From positions 1-64,000 of the forward strand of contig SUZM01000013.1 of NCBI GenBank assembly GCA_015059965.1: a stretch of DNA of 64,000 nt, read 5' to 3'. The position numbers and the translations under genes are program-made. The notes below the pieces were generated by a model, which made no database searches, was not told where the DNA came from, and saw nothing but the letters and a program-made list of their open reading frames with translations. Positions 32,098 to 40,844 of the stretch are shown here, piece by piece. Every line of letters starts with the position of its first letter. The first letter of the stretch is position 1. This stretch comes from Rikenellaceae bacterium. Lineage in GTDB: Bacteria; Bacteroidota; Bacteroidia; Bacteroidales; Rikenellaceae.

Positions 32098-32991
32098 TTA
32101 TTCTTGGTTTTGGGGTTGTGGCGACTCCTCCTCGAAAAAGAGTCGGATTCGGTTTTCGCCCTCGGCCTTGAGGCGCAACTCCTCCTCGTGGCAGCGCAGG
32201 AGCTCCTGGTGGCGCTGGTTGAAGAGGATGCGGCGGATGGTCTCGGTGACCTGCTCCAGGGGCAGAGCCTCGCCCGAACGGCGCACGGCCGTGAGCTGGA
32301 AGTAGTAGCGCGAACGGCTGTCGCGCATCTGCTGCACCCCGCTCTGGGCCAACAGCGACGAGTGGTCATCGTGTCGCAACGTGGGCAGGTGGCTCAAAAA
32401 CTCTTCGTAATCAACCCAGGAGGAGAACTCCAAAAGATCGAAATGGTTCTTCTGGCAGATATCCGAGAGGTCCTGACGGCTCTCGGGGCGGGTGGCCTGC
32501 ATCAGCTGCAAGAGCTGCTTGGTGCGGCGATCTCCCTCCGGGAAACGCAGAATACGCCCCTTGACCAGGGTGCGGTCCGACTTGAAATCCTCCAGGTGGG
32601 TATTGTAGTAGCTCTGGATCGCCTCATCGGTAAAGAGGGTATCGATCCCGTTATCCACATAATATTGGTCGAGCTTGCGGATCAGAAGCGACTGACGGTA
32701 CTCCTCGACCATCGCCTCGATATCGCTCTCCGAGGCCGAGAAGAGGCGCTCGGCCTCCGTGAGTTTAAGCCGGCGGTTCACCCAGCGATCGATAAACAGG
32801 CGGTAGAAGGCGGCGCTGTCATCCCCCGAGATCCCCTCGGGAGCCGAACGCTCCACCTCGTGCAGGTAGAGCGTATGGCCGTTTACACGGGCCAGCGGCT
32901 CGTTTCCCTGAAAGTAGGAGGGCAACTCGCGGCAGGCCGCGAACATAAGCGCCATCCACACCACAACCGTTATTTTTGAACCAATTCGCAT
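32098..32991 (-). CDS. SurA-N-like periplasmic lipoprotein chaperone
   Basis: A 297-residue lipoprotein (MFAAC lipobox, Cys 20). Residues 30-115 are like the SurA/PpiD N-terminal chaperone region (PLARVNGHTLYLHEVERSAPEG ... FIDRWVNRRLKLTEAERLF). Residues 120-235 would occupy the parvulin position but lack the isomerase signature (no HI-x-SRHIL). It is probably a non-catalytic holdase for outer-membrane proteins. First gene of the operon with the SurA-like isomerase and the OstA-like gene. In Bacteroidetes such tandem SurA paralogues are common, from general knowledge. Confidence 0.8.
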   Translation of the reverse strand: MRIGSKITVVVWMALMFAACRELPSYFQGNEPLARVNGHTLYLHEVERSAPEGISGDDSAAFYRLFIDRWVNRRLKLTEAERLFSASESDIEAMVEEYRQSLLIRKLDQYYVDNGIDTLFTDEAIQSYYNTHLEDFKSDRTLVKGRILRFPEGDRRTKQLLQLMQATRPESRQDLSDICQKNHFDLLEFSSWVDYEEFLSHLPTLRHDDHSSLLAQSGVQQMRDSRSRYYFQLTAVRRSGEALPLEQVTETIRRILFNQRHQELLRCHEEELRLKAEGENRIRLFFEEESPQPQNQE

Positions 32992-33142
32992 ACTGAAGGG
33001 ACAAAGTTACGCATTTTTACCCGAAAACAACGATATCCAACGGATTTTTATTTTATGGGGGGCTTCTATTTCTCTTGTCGTCATTTTCGAATTCGCCTTA
33101 CGGCCGCCTCAAAATCCAACTCGCGGCCGCCTCCAGAAGGCC

Positions 33143-34093
33143 TCATTGCGCCTCCCCCTCCGCCCGGGCCATGTGGTCGGCATGCACCCGGAGGGCATTT
33201 TCAAGGGCCACACGGTTCAGGCGCCTGATGCTCACAATGGCAGCCCGCAGGCAGATCAGCACGGCCACGCCAAAGACGATCCAATAGGTCGAGGGGTCGC
33301 TGATCATCTCGCTCAGCCCCAACTCCGACATGGGACGTCCGTCGAATCGCTCGCCCGGGAATTCGGTGCGCATCAGCAGCAGAGCGACCGCATTATTGAA
33401 ACTGTGGAGCAGAATCGAGGGCCACAGCGAGTCGGTACGCAGGGCCAGGATACCGAAGAACAACCCCAGGACAAAGGCATTGAGGGCCATCACGGGATGG
33501 AGATGGATCACGGCAAAGAAGAACGACGAGCCCAGAAGGGCCACCGTAACGCCATAGCGCGAGCGTAGCCCCTCGAGCAGGATGCCGCGGCACAGGAACT
33601 CCTCGCAGAGCGGAGCCAGCACCACCACCGAGAGGATGGTCCAGGCCCCCTCGCCCGGATCGGGCATCGGCAGCTGCTCGGCATCAACCAGCCCCAGGAG
33701 CGGCTCCATGACCACACTCATGGAGAGCATCACCACAATACCGCCCAGGATCAGCAACGGATTCAGACCACGCAAGGAGAGTCGCGCCAAGGGGCCGTGG
33801 CTGCCGCGCAAGTGGCGATAGAGCAGAGTAAGCGAGAGCATCAGAGCCATCTGCACGACATAGGTGATGCAGGTCGTCAGGTCCCAATCCGAGGGGTAAA
33901 GCAGCTGAGAATCGACCACCTCGGGCATGGCGCAGCCCATCAGGCGGACCACAAACCCGCTGACCAGAGAGCTCAGCAGAAAGATGAGCATCAGGGCGGC
34001 AATATCGCCTAACGAGGCAAAGCCTCGCCGCTCCAACGGATAGAAGGGATTGCGTCTGACAACGCGGTTCGATTTTTTATCGTTTTGTTCCAT
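33143..34093 (-). CDS. CPBP family intramembrane metalloprotease
   Basis: A 316-residue polytopic membrane protein of the CAAX-protease/bacteriocin-processing (ABI) family with about eight helices. The three conserved motifs are present: EEFLCRG (two Glu and Arg), FFFAVIHLHP (His), and LLHSFNNA (His/Asn). These residues bind the catalytic water or metal inside the membrane. Physiological substrates of the bacterial members are mostly unknown. It is a single gene, divergent from parA, with a 490-base repeat-bearing stretch between them. Confidence 0.9.
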   Translation of the reverse strand: MEQNDKKSNRVVRRNPFYPLERRGFASLGDIAALMLIFLLSSLVSGFVVRLMGCAMPEVVDSQLLYPSDWDLTTCITYVVQMALMLSLTLLYRHLRGSHGPLARLSLRGLNPLLILGGIVVMLSMSVVMEPLLGLVDAEQLPMPDPGEGAWTILSVVVLAPLCEEFLCRGILLEGLRSRYGVTVALLGSSFFFAVIHLHPVMALNAFVLGLFFGILALRTDSLWPSILLHSFNNAVALLLMRTEFPGERFDGRPMSELGLSEMISDPSTYWIVFGVAVLICLRAAIVSIRRLNRVALENALRVHADHMARAEGEAQ

Positions 34094-34582
34094 AGACCGA
34101 TAACCCGATTAAAGATATTTTCAGCCCTCAAAGATAAGCTATTTTTTTGGTTCTTCACCCCTCGATTCGCCCCAAGCGGCCAAAAAGAGGAGAAAAAGAG
34201 CTCACGACTCCCCTACCGAGCGGAAAAATCGGCCTTTTCTTCTCCAAAAGTAAAAGATTCGAGAGGAAAAGCGAGCCATTTTTTGGTTAGGCCGCCAAAA
34301 TTCACTATTTTTGCCCGATAATTTTCCTCGCCGAAGCCGGGGGGAGCATAGAAGAGTTTTCCACAAAAGCCGGAGCGCAGAGTTGGAGAGTTTTCCACAA
34401 AGCCGGGGGGGGCATAGAAGAGTTTTCCAAAAAGCCGGAGCGTAGAATTGGAGTGTTTTCCACAAAGCCGAAGGAAAATAGAAATGTTCGCCACGAGGCC
34501 GGAGCGTAGAGTTGGAGAACCGTTGGAGAGGAGAATTGTATAGAAAAGAAAAAAGTAGAAATTAAGAAAGAGAGTTAGGATA
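34094..34582. other. Intergenic stretch between CPBP and parA
   Basis: About 490 bases without a real gene. The two minus-strand frames here only translate the repeat array (they yield repeating CGKLFYAPPGF-like peptides). The left half is AT-rich, with no recognisable motif apart from A/T runs. The right half is the phased repeat array described separately. A plain -7 element for parA is not evident. Confidence 0.7.
34322..34495 (+). repeat. Phased tandem repeats with DnaA-box-like 9-mers upstream of parA
   Basis: Six units start at 34322, 34357, 34391, 34423, 34456 and 34487, a spacing of 31-35 bases. Each carries a 9-mer: TTTTCCTCG, TTTTCCACA, TTTTCCACA, TTTTCCAAA, TTTTCCACA, TTCGCCACG. 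It is followed by AAAGCCGG-type sequence and by GAGCGTAGA or GCATAGAAGA. TTTTCCACA differs by one base from the DnaA box TTATCCACA. The outer units are degenerate. Confidence 0.75.
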
Positions 34583-35356
34583 ATGGCAAAAGTTATTGCT
34601 CTGGCAAATCAGAAGGGGGGCGTGGGAAAGACCACCACGGCCATCAATCTGGCTGCCTCACTGGCCCTGTTGGGCAAAAAGGTACTGCTCCTGGATGCCG
34701 ATCCGCAGGCCAACGCCACCTCGGGGTTGGGCTTCGAGATCGACTTAGAAGGCATCTACGAGTGTCTGACCGGTCAGCGGAGAGCCGAGGAGGTGATCCT
34801 CCAAAGCCCCGATGTGAAGAATCTGTGGCTGCTGCCCTCGTCGATTCAATTGGTGGCCGCCGACACCGAGCTGCCCAAACTCGAAGGGGCACACTACATC
34901 ATGAAGCAGATCGTTGATCAGGTGCGCGAGCGTTTCGACTACATCTTCATCGACTGCTCCCCGTCGCTGGGCTACACAACGGTGAACATCCTCACGGCGG
35001 CCGACACGGTGTTGATCCCCGTGCAGTGCGAGTACCTGGCCCTGGAGGGGCTCTCGAAGCTGCTGAACACGATCCGCATCGTGAAGAGCGGGCTGAACCC
35101 CGGACTCGACATCGAGGGTTTTCTATTGACCATGTATATGCGAAACCGACTCAACAATCAGGTGGCCTCGGAGGTGCGCGAACACTTCGGAGATCTGACC
35201 TACGAGACAATAATTCAGCGAAATATCCGTTTGGGAGAGGCCCCCTCGCACGGCAAACCCATCATGCTCTATGATGCCAGTGCCACCGGTGCGCAGAACT
35301 ACCTGACGCTGGCCAAGGAGTTTTTGAAACGGAATCGCAAGCAGAACAGAAAGTAA
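34583..35356 (+). CDS. parA: Chromosome partitioning ATPase ParA (Soj)
   Basis: A 257-residue ParA of the short chromosomal type, without an N-terminal DNA-binding domain. The deviant Walker A is KGGVGKTT at 11-18, switch I is DADPQANATSG around 39-49, Walker B is YIFIDCSPSLG around 120-130, and the family end GEAPSHGKPIMLYDA is present. The ATP-bound dimer coats the nucleoid non-specifically and pulls ParB-parS complexes. The start ATG at 34583 follows an AGG ribosome-site-like stretch. It is 3 bases ahead of parB. The repeat array upstream may be its control region. Confidence 0.96.
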   Translation: MAKVIALANQKGGVGKTTTAINLAASLALLGKKVLLLDADPQANATSGLGFEIDLEGIYECLTGQRRAEEVILQSPDVKNLWLLPSSIQLVAADTELPKLEGAHYIMKQIVDQVRERFDYIFIDCSPSLGYTTVNILTAADTVLIPVQCEYLALEGLSKLLNTIRIVKSGLNPGLDIEGFLLTMYMRNRLNNQVASEVREHFGDLTYETIIQRNIRLGEAPSHGKPIMLYDASATGAQNYLTLAKEFLKRNRKQNRK

Positions 35357-35359
35357 ACG

Positions 35360-36229
35360 ATGATAAAGCAGAAAGGTTTAGGACGAGGTTTGGATGCCAT
35401 ATTCGGCACGGAGCGGCCGTCGGCAATTCTCAAACCCATGAATGAGATGGCCGAACTGGCCATTGACGAGATTGTACCCAATCCGCAACAGCCTCGCACG
35501 CAATTTGATGAGGAGGCCCTGCAGGAGCTGGCCGACTCGATTCGTCAGCTCGGGGTCATTCAGCCCATCACGGTACGGGAGCGCAACGCCGAGGGGCGTT
35601 ACATCATCATCAGCGGTGAGCGCCGCTGGCGGGCCGCACGTCGCGCCGGGCTGAAGAGCCTGCCGGCCTACATCCGCGAGGCCGACGACGAGAACCTGCA
35701 CGCCATGGCGCTGGTCGAGAACATTCAGCGCCAGGATCTCAACGCCATAGAGATCGCACTGGGCATGCAGCGCCTGATTGAGGAGTGCCACCTCACGCAG
35801 GATGCCCTCTCCGAGAAGGTGGGCAAGAAGCGCTCGACGGTGGCCAACTACATGCGCCTGCTGAAGCTCCCCTCCGAGGTGCAGCTGGCCCTCAAGGAGG
35901 GGCTCATCTCGATGGGACATGCCAAGGCGATTGCCGGAGTGCCGGAACAGATGCAGCTGCGTCTGATGAAGCGTTGCGTGAAGCGTGCCCTCTCGGTACG
36001 TCAGGCCGAGGAGCTGGCCCGCCGCATGATGGAGCCTGCAGCCCAGGAGCCCGCAATGGCCGAGGAGGAGTATCCCGAGAGCTACCTGCGACTGGTCGAG
36101 GGGCTCGAACGCCTCTTCTCGCAGGAGATCGCCATCAAGCGCCTGAAGGGGGGCGGCGGACGCATCACGATCGACTTTGGTTCGGATGCCGACATCGAGC
36201 ACTTCATCGCCCAACTCGAGAACCGGTAG
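35360..36229 (+). CDS. parB: Chromosome partitioning protein ParB (CTPase)
   Basis: A 289-residue ParB. The N-terminal ParA-stimulating tail GLGRGLDAIFG is followed by the CTP-binding domain with NPQQPRTQFDEEALQELADSI and ISGERRWRAARRAG (the ERR patch), then AMALVENIQRQDLNAIE. The helix-turn-helix that reads parS is LSEKVGKKRSTVANYMRLLKLP, and the C-terminal dimerisation domain ends GRITIDFGSDADIEHFI. ParB loads at parS and slides as a CTP-gated clamp. No parS palindrome was found in this window by eye. Confidence 0.96.
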   Translation: MIKQKGLGRGLDAIFGTERPSAILKPMNEMAELAIDEIVPNPQQPRTQFDEEALQELADSIRQLGVIQPITVRERNAEGRYIIISGERRWRAARRAGLKSLPAYIREADDENLHAMALVENIQRQDLNAIEIALGMQRLIEECHLTQDALSEKVGKKRSTVANYMRLLKLPSEVQLALKEGLISMGHAKAIAGVPEQMQLRLMKRCVKRALSVRQAEELARRMMEPAAQEPAMAEEEYPESYLRLVEGLERLFSQEIAIKRLKGGGGRITIDFGSDADIEHFIAQLENR

Positions 36230-36279
36230 CCCCGCCCCGAAAAAAAGAACAGAAAACAACGCCATAGAACAACAGGTTT

Positions 36280-37563
36280 ATGAATCGACTTCTCGGTACA
36301 CTGCTTCTGGTGCTGTTGGTTGCGCTCTCGGGCCCAACCTCGGCACAACAGTTGCGCCGCAGCCCCCGCCAGATGGTCAAGGGGGGCCGGCTCGAACGTC
36401 CCGATACGGCTCGTCTGACGGGTGCCGACTCGCTCTTCACGCGCCGCATGATCGACTCGCTGCGTGCCCTGGCCACCGACTCCCTGATGATGGTAGACAG
36501 CCTGAAGCTCGATTCGCTCAAACAGCTGGCCCGCGAAAAACTCCTGACGACCGACCGCCTCGACTCGCTGCAACGCGAGCGCGCCGACTCGTTGCTGGAT
36601 ATGGTCGGCGACTCCCTGCTCCTGAAGCGCGGTCTGCTGGATTCGCTCGACAGGCGCGACTCGCTCCTGAGCGCAAAGAGCGACACCACAAAGAGAAGAA
36701 AGGGGTGGCTGATGAGCGACTCGATGTCGCTCTCGAGGGTCTGCTGGACCTCGGCCATCCTGCCCGGCTACGGACAGATCTACAACAAGCAGTATTGGAA
36801 GCTGCCGATCCTCTACGGTACGCTGGCCGCAGGTATCGGACTCTACGTCCATGAGACGAATCAGTACAGACCCCTGAAAAAACTCTACGACGAGGTTACC
36901 TCGCTCGACCGCACGCGTAGCGAGGCGCTGGACAACCTGCAGCACGACATGATCCGACACAACACCATGCGTCAGATCTACCTCTTCGCCTCAATCGCCT
37001 CCTACCTCTACTTCATCGGCGATGCGGCAATCAACTACTCGACCAACGACGTATCGAACGTAAAGAAGGCCACCACGCTGGCGACGATCTGTCCGGGAGC
37101 GGGTCAGATCTACAACAAGAGCTACTGGCGTGTCCCATTTGTGGTGGGAGGTGTTGCCGCGATGATCTACTGCGTGGATTGGAACAACCGCGGATACCAG
37201 CGCTTCAAAAAGGCCTACTCGCTGCGTGCCGACTACGACAATGCGATGAATCTCCACAAGCAAAACCCGGAGCTCTATCCCGAGCCCTCCGGTTCGACCG
37301 ACGAGTTCAAGGGGCGCTACTCGGCCTCGTTCCTGAAGAACCTGCGCGACAACTACCGCCGCAACCGCGACCTCTGTATCATCGTCACGGCGGGCATCTA
37401 CATCCTCCAGATCGTCGATGCCCATGTGGATGCCCACCTCAAGGAGTACGACATCTCGGACGACCTCTCGATGAGCATCCAACCCATGCTCGACTATACC
37501 TATGTGCCGACCTTGGGCGATGCCAAGGCCGTGGTCGGCTTTAACCTTAATCTCAACTTCTGA
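36280..37563 (+). CDS. DUF5683 membrane protein with DSL-rich linker
   Basis: A 427-residue envelope protein. An N-terminal signal (LLGTLLLVLLVALSGPTSAQ) is followed by a DSL-rich, charged stretch from about 50 to 135 (MIDSLRALATDSLMMVDSLK). Two DUF5683 units begin SAILPGYGQIYNKQYWKLP (about 163) and ICPGAGQIYNKSYWRVP (about 270), each followed by membrane helices. The C-terminus ends in a beta-strand-like VVGFNLNLNF. DUF5683 genes often follow parB in Bacteroidetes, from general knowledge. The function is unknown, perhaps cell-envelope organisation. It overlaps the MltD gene by one base (TGATG). Confidence 0.85.
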   Translation: MNRLLGTLLLVLLVALSGPTSAQQLRRSPRQMVKGGRLERPDTARLTGADSLFTRRMIDSLRALATDSLMMVDSLKLDSLKQLAREKLLTTDRLDSLQRERADSLLDMVGDSLLLKRGLLDSLDRRDSLLSAKSDTTKRRKGWLMSDSMSLSRVCWTSAILPGYGQIYNKQYWKLPILYGTLAAGIGLYVHETNQYRPLKKLYDEVTSLDRTRSEALDNLQHDMIRHNTMRQIYLFASIASYLYFIGDAAINYSTNDVSNVKKATTLATICPGAGQIYNKSYWRVPFVVGGVAAMIYCVDWNNRGYQRFKKAYSLRADYDNAMNLHKQNPELYPEPSGSTDEFKGRYSASFLKNLRDNYRRNRDLCIIVTAGIYILQIVDAHVDAHLKEYDISDDLSMSIQPMLDYTYVPTLGDAKAVVGFNLNLNF

Positions 37564-38975
37564 TGCAGACCTCACTTCGCAACCGGATTGCCCTTCTGCT
37601 GCTGATCTCACTGACAGGCATCGGAGAAGCCGAAGGTGCCCCGATCTTCAAAAAATGGCGCGAAAAGCGCAAAAAAGCCAAGACCGAGCAGGCCGCAACG
37701 CCCAAAGAGGCGGCCGAAAAGGTCGTTGTGCAACCCGTTGACACGACAACCGTAAACCAGGTGCGCGACCCGCGCCTGACACAGCCCGCCCCCGAACCGC
37801 GCCGTGACCTGAGTCCGGCACAGTACGATTCGCTGTTGGCCGAATGGTCGAAACAGCGCGCCATCGAGAGTTTTGAGAACTTCTTCAACGACTACATCCA
37901 AATCGATGCCTCGGCCACGGCGGCGGCCGACAACACCCCCGACTCGGTCTACATCCGCCGTCTGCGCGACCTGGCATCGCCCATCGAGTTGCCCTACAAC
38001 TATGTGGTCAAGGCCTCGATCGCCCGCTATACGGATGCCCGCTACGGCTTGATGAGCCGCGTGCTGGGTCTCTCGCAATACTACTTCCCGATGATCGAGG
38101 AGGAGCTCATGAAGGCCGGACTGCCCATTGAGCTGCGCGCCATGGCAATCATCGAGTCGGCCCTGCAGACGACGGCCGTGTCGCATGCCGGAGCTGCCGG
38201 ACTGTGGCAATTCATGCCCTCGACGGGTAAGGTCTACGGCCTGGAGATCAATTCACTAGTCGATGAACGTCTCGATCCGGTGAAGGCAACCAAAGCGGCC
38301 GTAAAGTACCTGAAAGACCTCTATGGCATCTACAACAACTGGCCCCTGGCCATTGCCGCCTACAACTGCGGACCGGGACGCGTGAACAAGGCCATGGCCC
38401 GCTCGGGAGGCAAAAGCTTCTGGGAGATCTACGACTTTCTGCCCGCCGAGACCCGCGGCTATGTGCCCGCCTTCATCGGCGCCTCCTACGGCTATGCCTA
38501 TCACAAACTGCACAACATCAGCCCCACCGCCCCACCGATGCCCCTGGCCACCGATACGCTGCATGTGCAGCGACTGCTACACCTCGGGCAGGTGGCCTCA
38601 ACCCTCGAGAACGTGCCCATCGAGACCCTCCGCCTGCTGAATCCGCAATACCGCATCGACATCCTGCCGGCCACGACCAAGAGCTACGCCCTGCGCCTGC
38701 CGCAGCATGCCGTGACAAACTTCATCGCCTCGGAGGAGGCCATTCACGCCAAGGATTCGCTCTACCTGAAAGAGTATCTCAACCCCGACAACCTCGAGAA
38801 GAAGCGCGCCCAAGCCAGCGGCACGATCACCCATAAGGTGAAGCGCGGCGAGACCCTGGGACTCATCGCCCGTAAGTATGGCGTCTCGCAGAAGAACATC
38901 ATGCGCTGGAACGGAATCAAGAATCCGAACCGCCTGAGCGAGGGTCAGCGCCTGAAGATCATTCGCAACAACTAA
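37563..38975 (+). CDS. Membrane-bound lytic transglycosylase D-like, with LysM
   Basis: A 470-residue periplasmic enzyme that cleaves peptidoglycan glycan strands to anhydromuramyl ends. A signal peptide is followed by a basic, Pro-rich linker. A family 1 SLT domain lies at about 180-320 with the catalytic Glu 198 in AIIESAL and the conserved HAGAAGLWQFMPSTGKVYGL, DERLDPVKATKAA and IAAYNCGPGRVNKA motifs. A C-terminal LysM domain at about 424-468 reads THKVKRGETLGLIARKYGVS. It is translationally coupled to the DUF5683 gene (1-base overlap) and followed by mnmE after 13 bases. Confidence 0.93.
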   Translation: MQTSLRNRIALLLLISLTGIGEAEGAPIFKKWREKRKKAKTEQAATPKEAAEKVVVQPVDTTTVNQVRDPRLTQPAPEPRRDLSPAQYDSLLAEWSKQRAIESFENFFNDYIQIDASATAAADNTPDSVYIRRLRDLASPIELPYNYVVKASIARYTDARYGLMSRVLGLSQYYFPMIEEELMKAGLPIELRAMAIIESALQTTAVSHAGAAGLWQFMPSTGKVYGLEINSLVDERLDPVKATKAAVKYLKDLYGIYNNWPLAIAAYNCGPGRVNKAMARSGGKSFWEIYDFLPAETRGYVPAFIGASYGYAYHKLHNISPTAPPMPLATDTLHVQRLLHLGQVASTLENVPIETLRLLNPQYRIDILPATTKSYALRLPQHAVTNFIASEEAIHAKDSLYLKEYLNPDNLEKKRAQASGTITHKVKRGETLGLIARKYGVSQKNIMRWNGIKNPNRLSEGQRLKIIRNN

Positions 38976-38988
38976 CCGGGGACAAAAG

Positions 38989-40392
38989 GTGGGAGAGATC
39001 ATCGTAGCACCGGCAACCGCAACAGGCGGCGCGCTGGCCGTAGTACGCCTCTCGGGTGAGGGCTCCATAGAGCTCTGCGACAGCCTCTTCCGGGGTCGCA
39101 AGTCGCTCCTGGAGGCCGCTTCACACACCCTCCATTTCGGCATACTGACCGACGGCGACGAGCCGGTGGACGAGGTGGTCGTTGCCCTCTTTCGCGCCCC
39201 CCACTCCTATACGGGCGAGGAGTCGGTCGAGATCTCCTGCCACGGCTCGGCCTACATCCAGAGCCGCCTGCTCGAACTGGCCATCCGCCACGGAGCACGC
39301 CTCGCCACAGCCGGCGAATTTACCCAACGAGCCTTTCTGAACGGCCGCCTCGACCTCTCGCAGGCCGAGGCCGTGGGTGATCTGATCGCCGCCGAATCGG
39401 CCGCCTCGCACACAATGGCCCTGCGCCAACTGCGCGGCCACTTCTCGCGTGCGCTCGATATGCTGCGCGATGAACTGTTGCGCCTGAGCGCACTGCTGGA
39501 GCTCGAGCTGGACTTCTCGGAGGAGGATGTCGAATTTGCCGACCGCGAAGCCATCGCCCGAACAATGGAAGAGATCGAAAAAGAGTTGAAACGACTCGAG
39601 GAGAGCTTCCGCCTGGGAAATGCCCTGCGCCAAGGGGTGCCGGTAGCGATCATCGGCCGTCCCAACGCCGGGAAAAGCACACTGCTCAACCGCCTCACCG
39701 GCGAGGAGCGGGCCCTGGTGTCGGAGATCGCCGGCACGACACGCGACACGATCGAGGAGACGATCCGCATCGATGGCATAAGTTTCCGATTCATCGACAC
39801 CGCAGGCCTGCACAAGACCTCCGACCGCCTGGAGCAAATGGGCATCGAGCGCACCCTCAGCGCCATTGAACAGGCCCGCGTGGTCCTCCACCTGACGGAT
39901 GCCACCGACCCGACGGCAGCCGAAATACCGCTCCTGCGCCCGGATCAGACCCTGCTGCGCGTGATCAACAAATGCGACCTGATCGCCCAACCTGCTGAAG
40001 GCGGAGAGAACCACCTCGCCGGGAGTGAAATAGCAGCAAACCCCCAATCCGAAGCCCAAGAGATGCCGAAGGGAGCAACCCGCCCGATCGCCATCTCGGC
40101 CAAGAGCGGCGCGGGAGTCGATCAGCTGCGCCAAATGCTGCGTGCAACAATCGACACTTCGGAACTCGAACGCGGCTCGGTGATTGTCAATAACAGCCGC
40201 CACCTCGAGGCGCTGATCCACGCCCGCGAATCGCTCCAAGCGGCCCTTCGTGCCCTTGCCGCCAACCTTCCCACCGACCTTTTGGCCGAGGAACTCCGCC
40301 AAGTAGCCCACCACCTGGGCACCATCACCGGCACCATCACCTCCGACGAAATCCTCCACTCGATCTTCTCGAGCTTCTGCATCGGAAAGTAA
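38989..40392 (+). CDS. mnmE: tRNA modification GTPase MnmE
   Basis: A 467-residue MnmE (TrmE), which with MnmG installs the 5-carboxymethylaminomethyl group on wobble U34 of tRNAs. The N-terminal folate-binding domain starts IVAPATATGGALAVVR, with SYTGEESVEISCHG following. The G domain has G1 GRPNAGKS at 223-230, G2 TTRDT and G4 NKCD. The helical domain ends with the catalytic CIGK at the C-terminus. The start codon is GTG at 38989. A short Ala/Glu/Pro-rich insertion follows NKCD. Its 3' end is intact, and lower-GC accessory DNA begins directly after the stop. Confidence 0.96.
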   Translation: MGEIIVAPATATGGALAVVRLSGEGSIELCDSLFRGRKSLLEAASHTLHFGILTDGDEPVDEVVVALFRAPHSYTGEESVEISCHGSAYIQSRLLELAIRHGARLATAGEFTQRAFLNGRLDLSQAEAVGDLIAAESAASHTMALRQLRGHFSRALDMLRDELLRLSALLELELDFSEEDVEFADREAIARTMEEIEKELKRLEESFRLGNALRQGVPVAIIGRPNAGKSTLLNRLTGEERALVSEIAGTTRDTIEETIRIDGISFRFIDTAGLHKTSDRLEQMGIERTLSAIEQARVVLHLTDATDPTAAEIPLLRPDQTLLRVINKCDLIAQPAEGGENHLAGSEIAANPQSEAQEMPKGATRPIAISAKSGAGVDQLRQMLRATIDTSELERGSVIVNNSRHLEALIHARESLQAALRALAANLPTDLLAEELRQVAHHLGTITGTITSDEILHSIFSSFCIGK

Positions 40393-40704
40393 ATAGTTGA
40401 TTATCAAATAGGAAAGTCGGTCTGGTCGGGGGCATATTACTATCGCCAACTGCATCCAGATATTCTATTGGAGATGGACGATTTGGACAGGCTGACACTC
40501 AAAGAATATCATGACTTGTGTGGTGTCAAGCGCAAGTATAGCTCCACACGGGAGATGGACATATTCGCCAGAGGGCAAAGGATAAACGAAAAATTTGCCG
40601 TATGGCGGAAAATTGCCAACTATGTGAGAAGCGAGCCGCTGCCGAGCGAGGCCTCGCCCACCTCCTCGCAGAACTCACTGCCTACACACTCCAACTTAAT
40701 GTGA
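40393..40704 (+). pseudogene. Degraded coding remnant behind mnmE
   Basis: Directly after the mnmE stop, the same frame is open from 40393 to 40704 and encodes plausible protein (SVWSGAYYYRQLHPDILLEM ... LKEYHDLCGVKRKYSSTREM ... FAVWRKIANYV). Its own starts (TTG 40468, ATG 40474) are internal. The last residues come from the 54-base direct repeat. It looks like the 3' part of a gene whose beginning was lost when this DNA joined the mnmE end. The parent family is not recognised. Confidence 0.45.
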
Positions 40705-40717
40705 GTTTCGCGTTAAT
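40664..40717 (+). repeat. 54-base direct repeat, copy A
   Basis: Starts CCTCGCAGAACTCACTGCC and ends GTTTCGCGTTAAT. It is identical over 54 bases to 42167-42220 and, like that copy, is followed within 10 bases by a GCAATCGG/CCGATTGC terminator hairpin. The two copies flank the ECF sigma/partner operon. Confidence 0.9.
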
Positions 40718-40724
40718 CATTACT

Positions 40725-40760
40725 AGCAATCGGTGGGGAGCTCTGCCGATTGCTTTTTTA
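40725..40760 (+). terminator. Terminator hairpin, copy 1 of 3
   Basis: AGCAATCGG at 40725-40733 pairs with CCGATTGCT at 40746-40754, followed by TTTTTTA. Near-identical hairpins occur at 42227 and 43875. Confidence 0.85.
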
Positions 40761-40844
40761 ATGTTTTTGCGAATATATTAAGTCTTTTTCGAACGTTGAG
40801 CGTTATATATTCGGAAGCGCGTTTCCAACAACCGAAAACAAATT

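Noticed and set aside
33146..33568. Long plus-strand frames opposite CPBP, OstA-like and SurA-like genes
   Set aside because: They are antisense shadows caused by the high GC content of the real genes; their residue composition (His/Gln/Arg-rich) is typical of such shadows.
34202..34494. Two minus-strand frames with repeated CGKLFYAPPGF-like peptides
   Set aside because: They only translate the tandem repeat array upstream of parA; the repeat period varies between 31 and 35 bases, so the frame is not preserved as a protein repeat would be.
40393..40704. Integrase remnant at the mnmE 3' end
   Set aside because: The open frame shows none of the tyrosine or serine recombinase motifs; it is only listed as an unidentified remnant.
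40468..40704. Intact 78-residue gene starting with TTG at 40468
   Set aside because: The frame is open upstream to the mnmE stop with protein-like sequence, and the last residues belong to the 54-base repeat, so it looks like a remnant rather than a complete gene.
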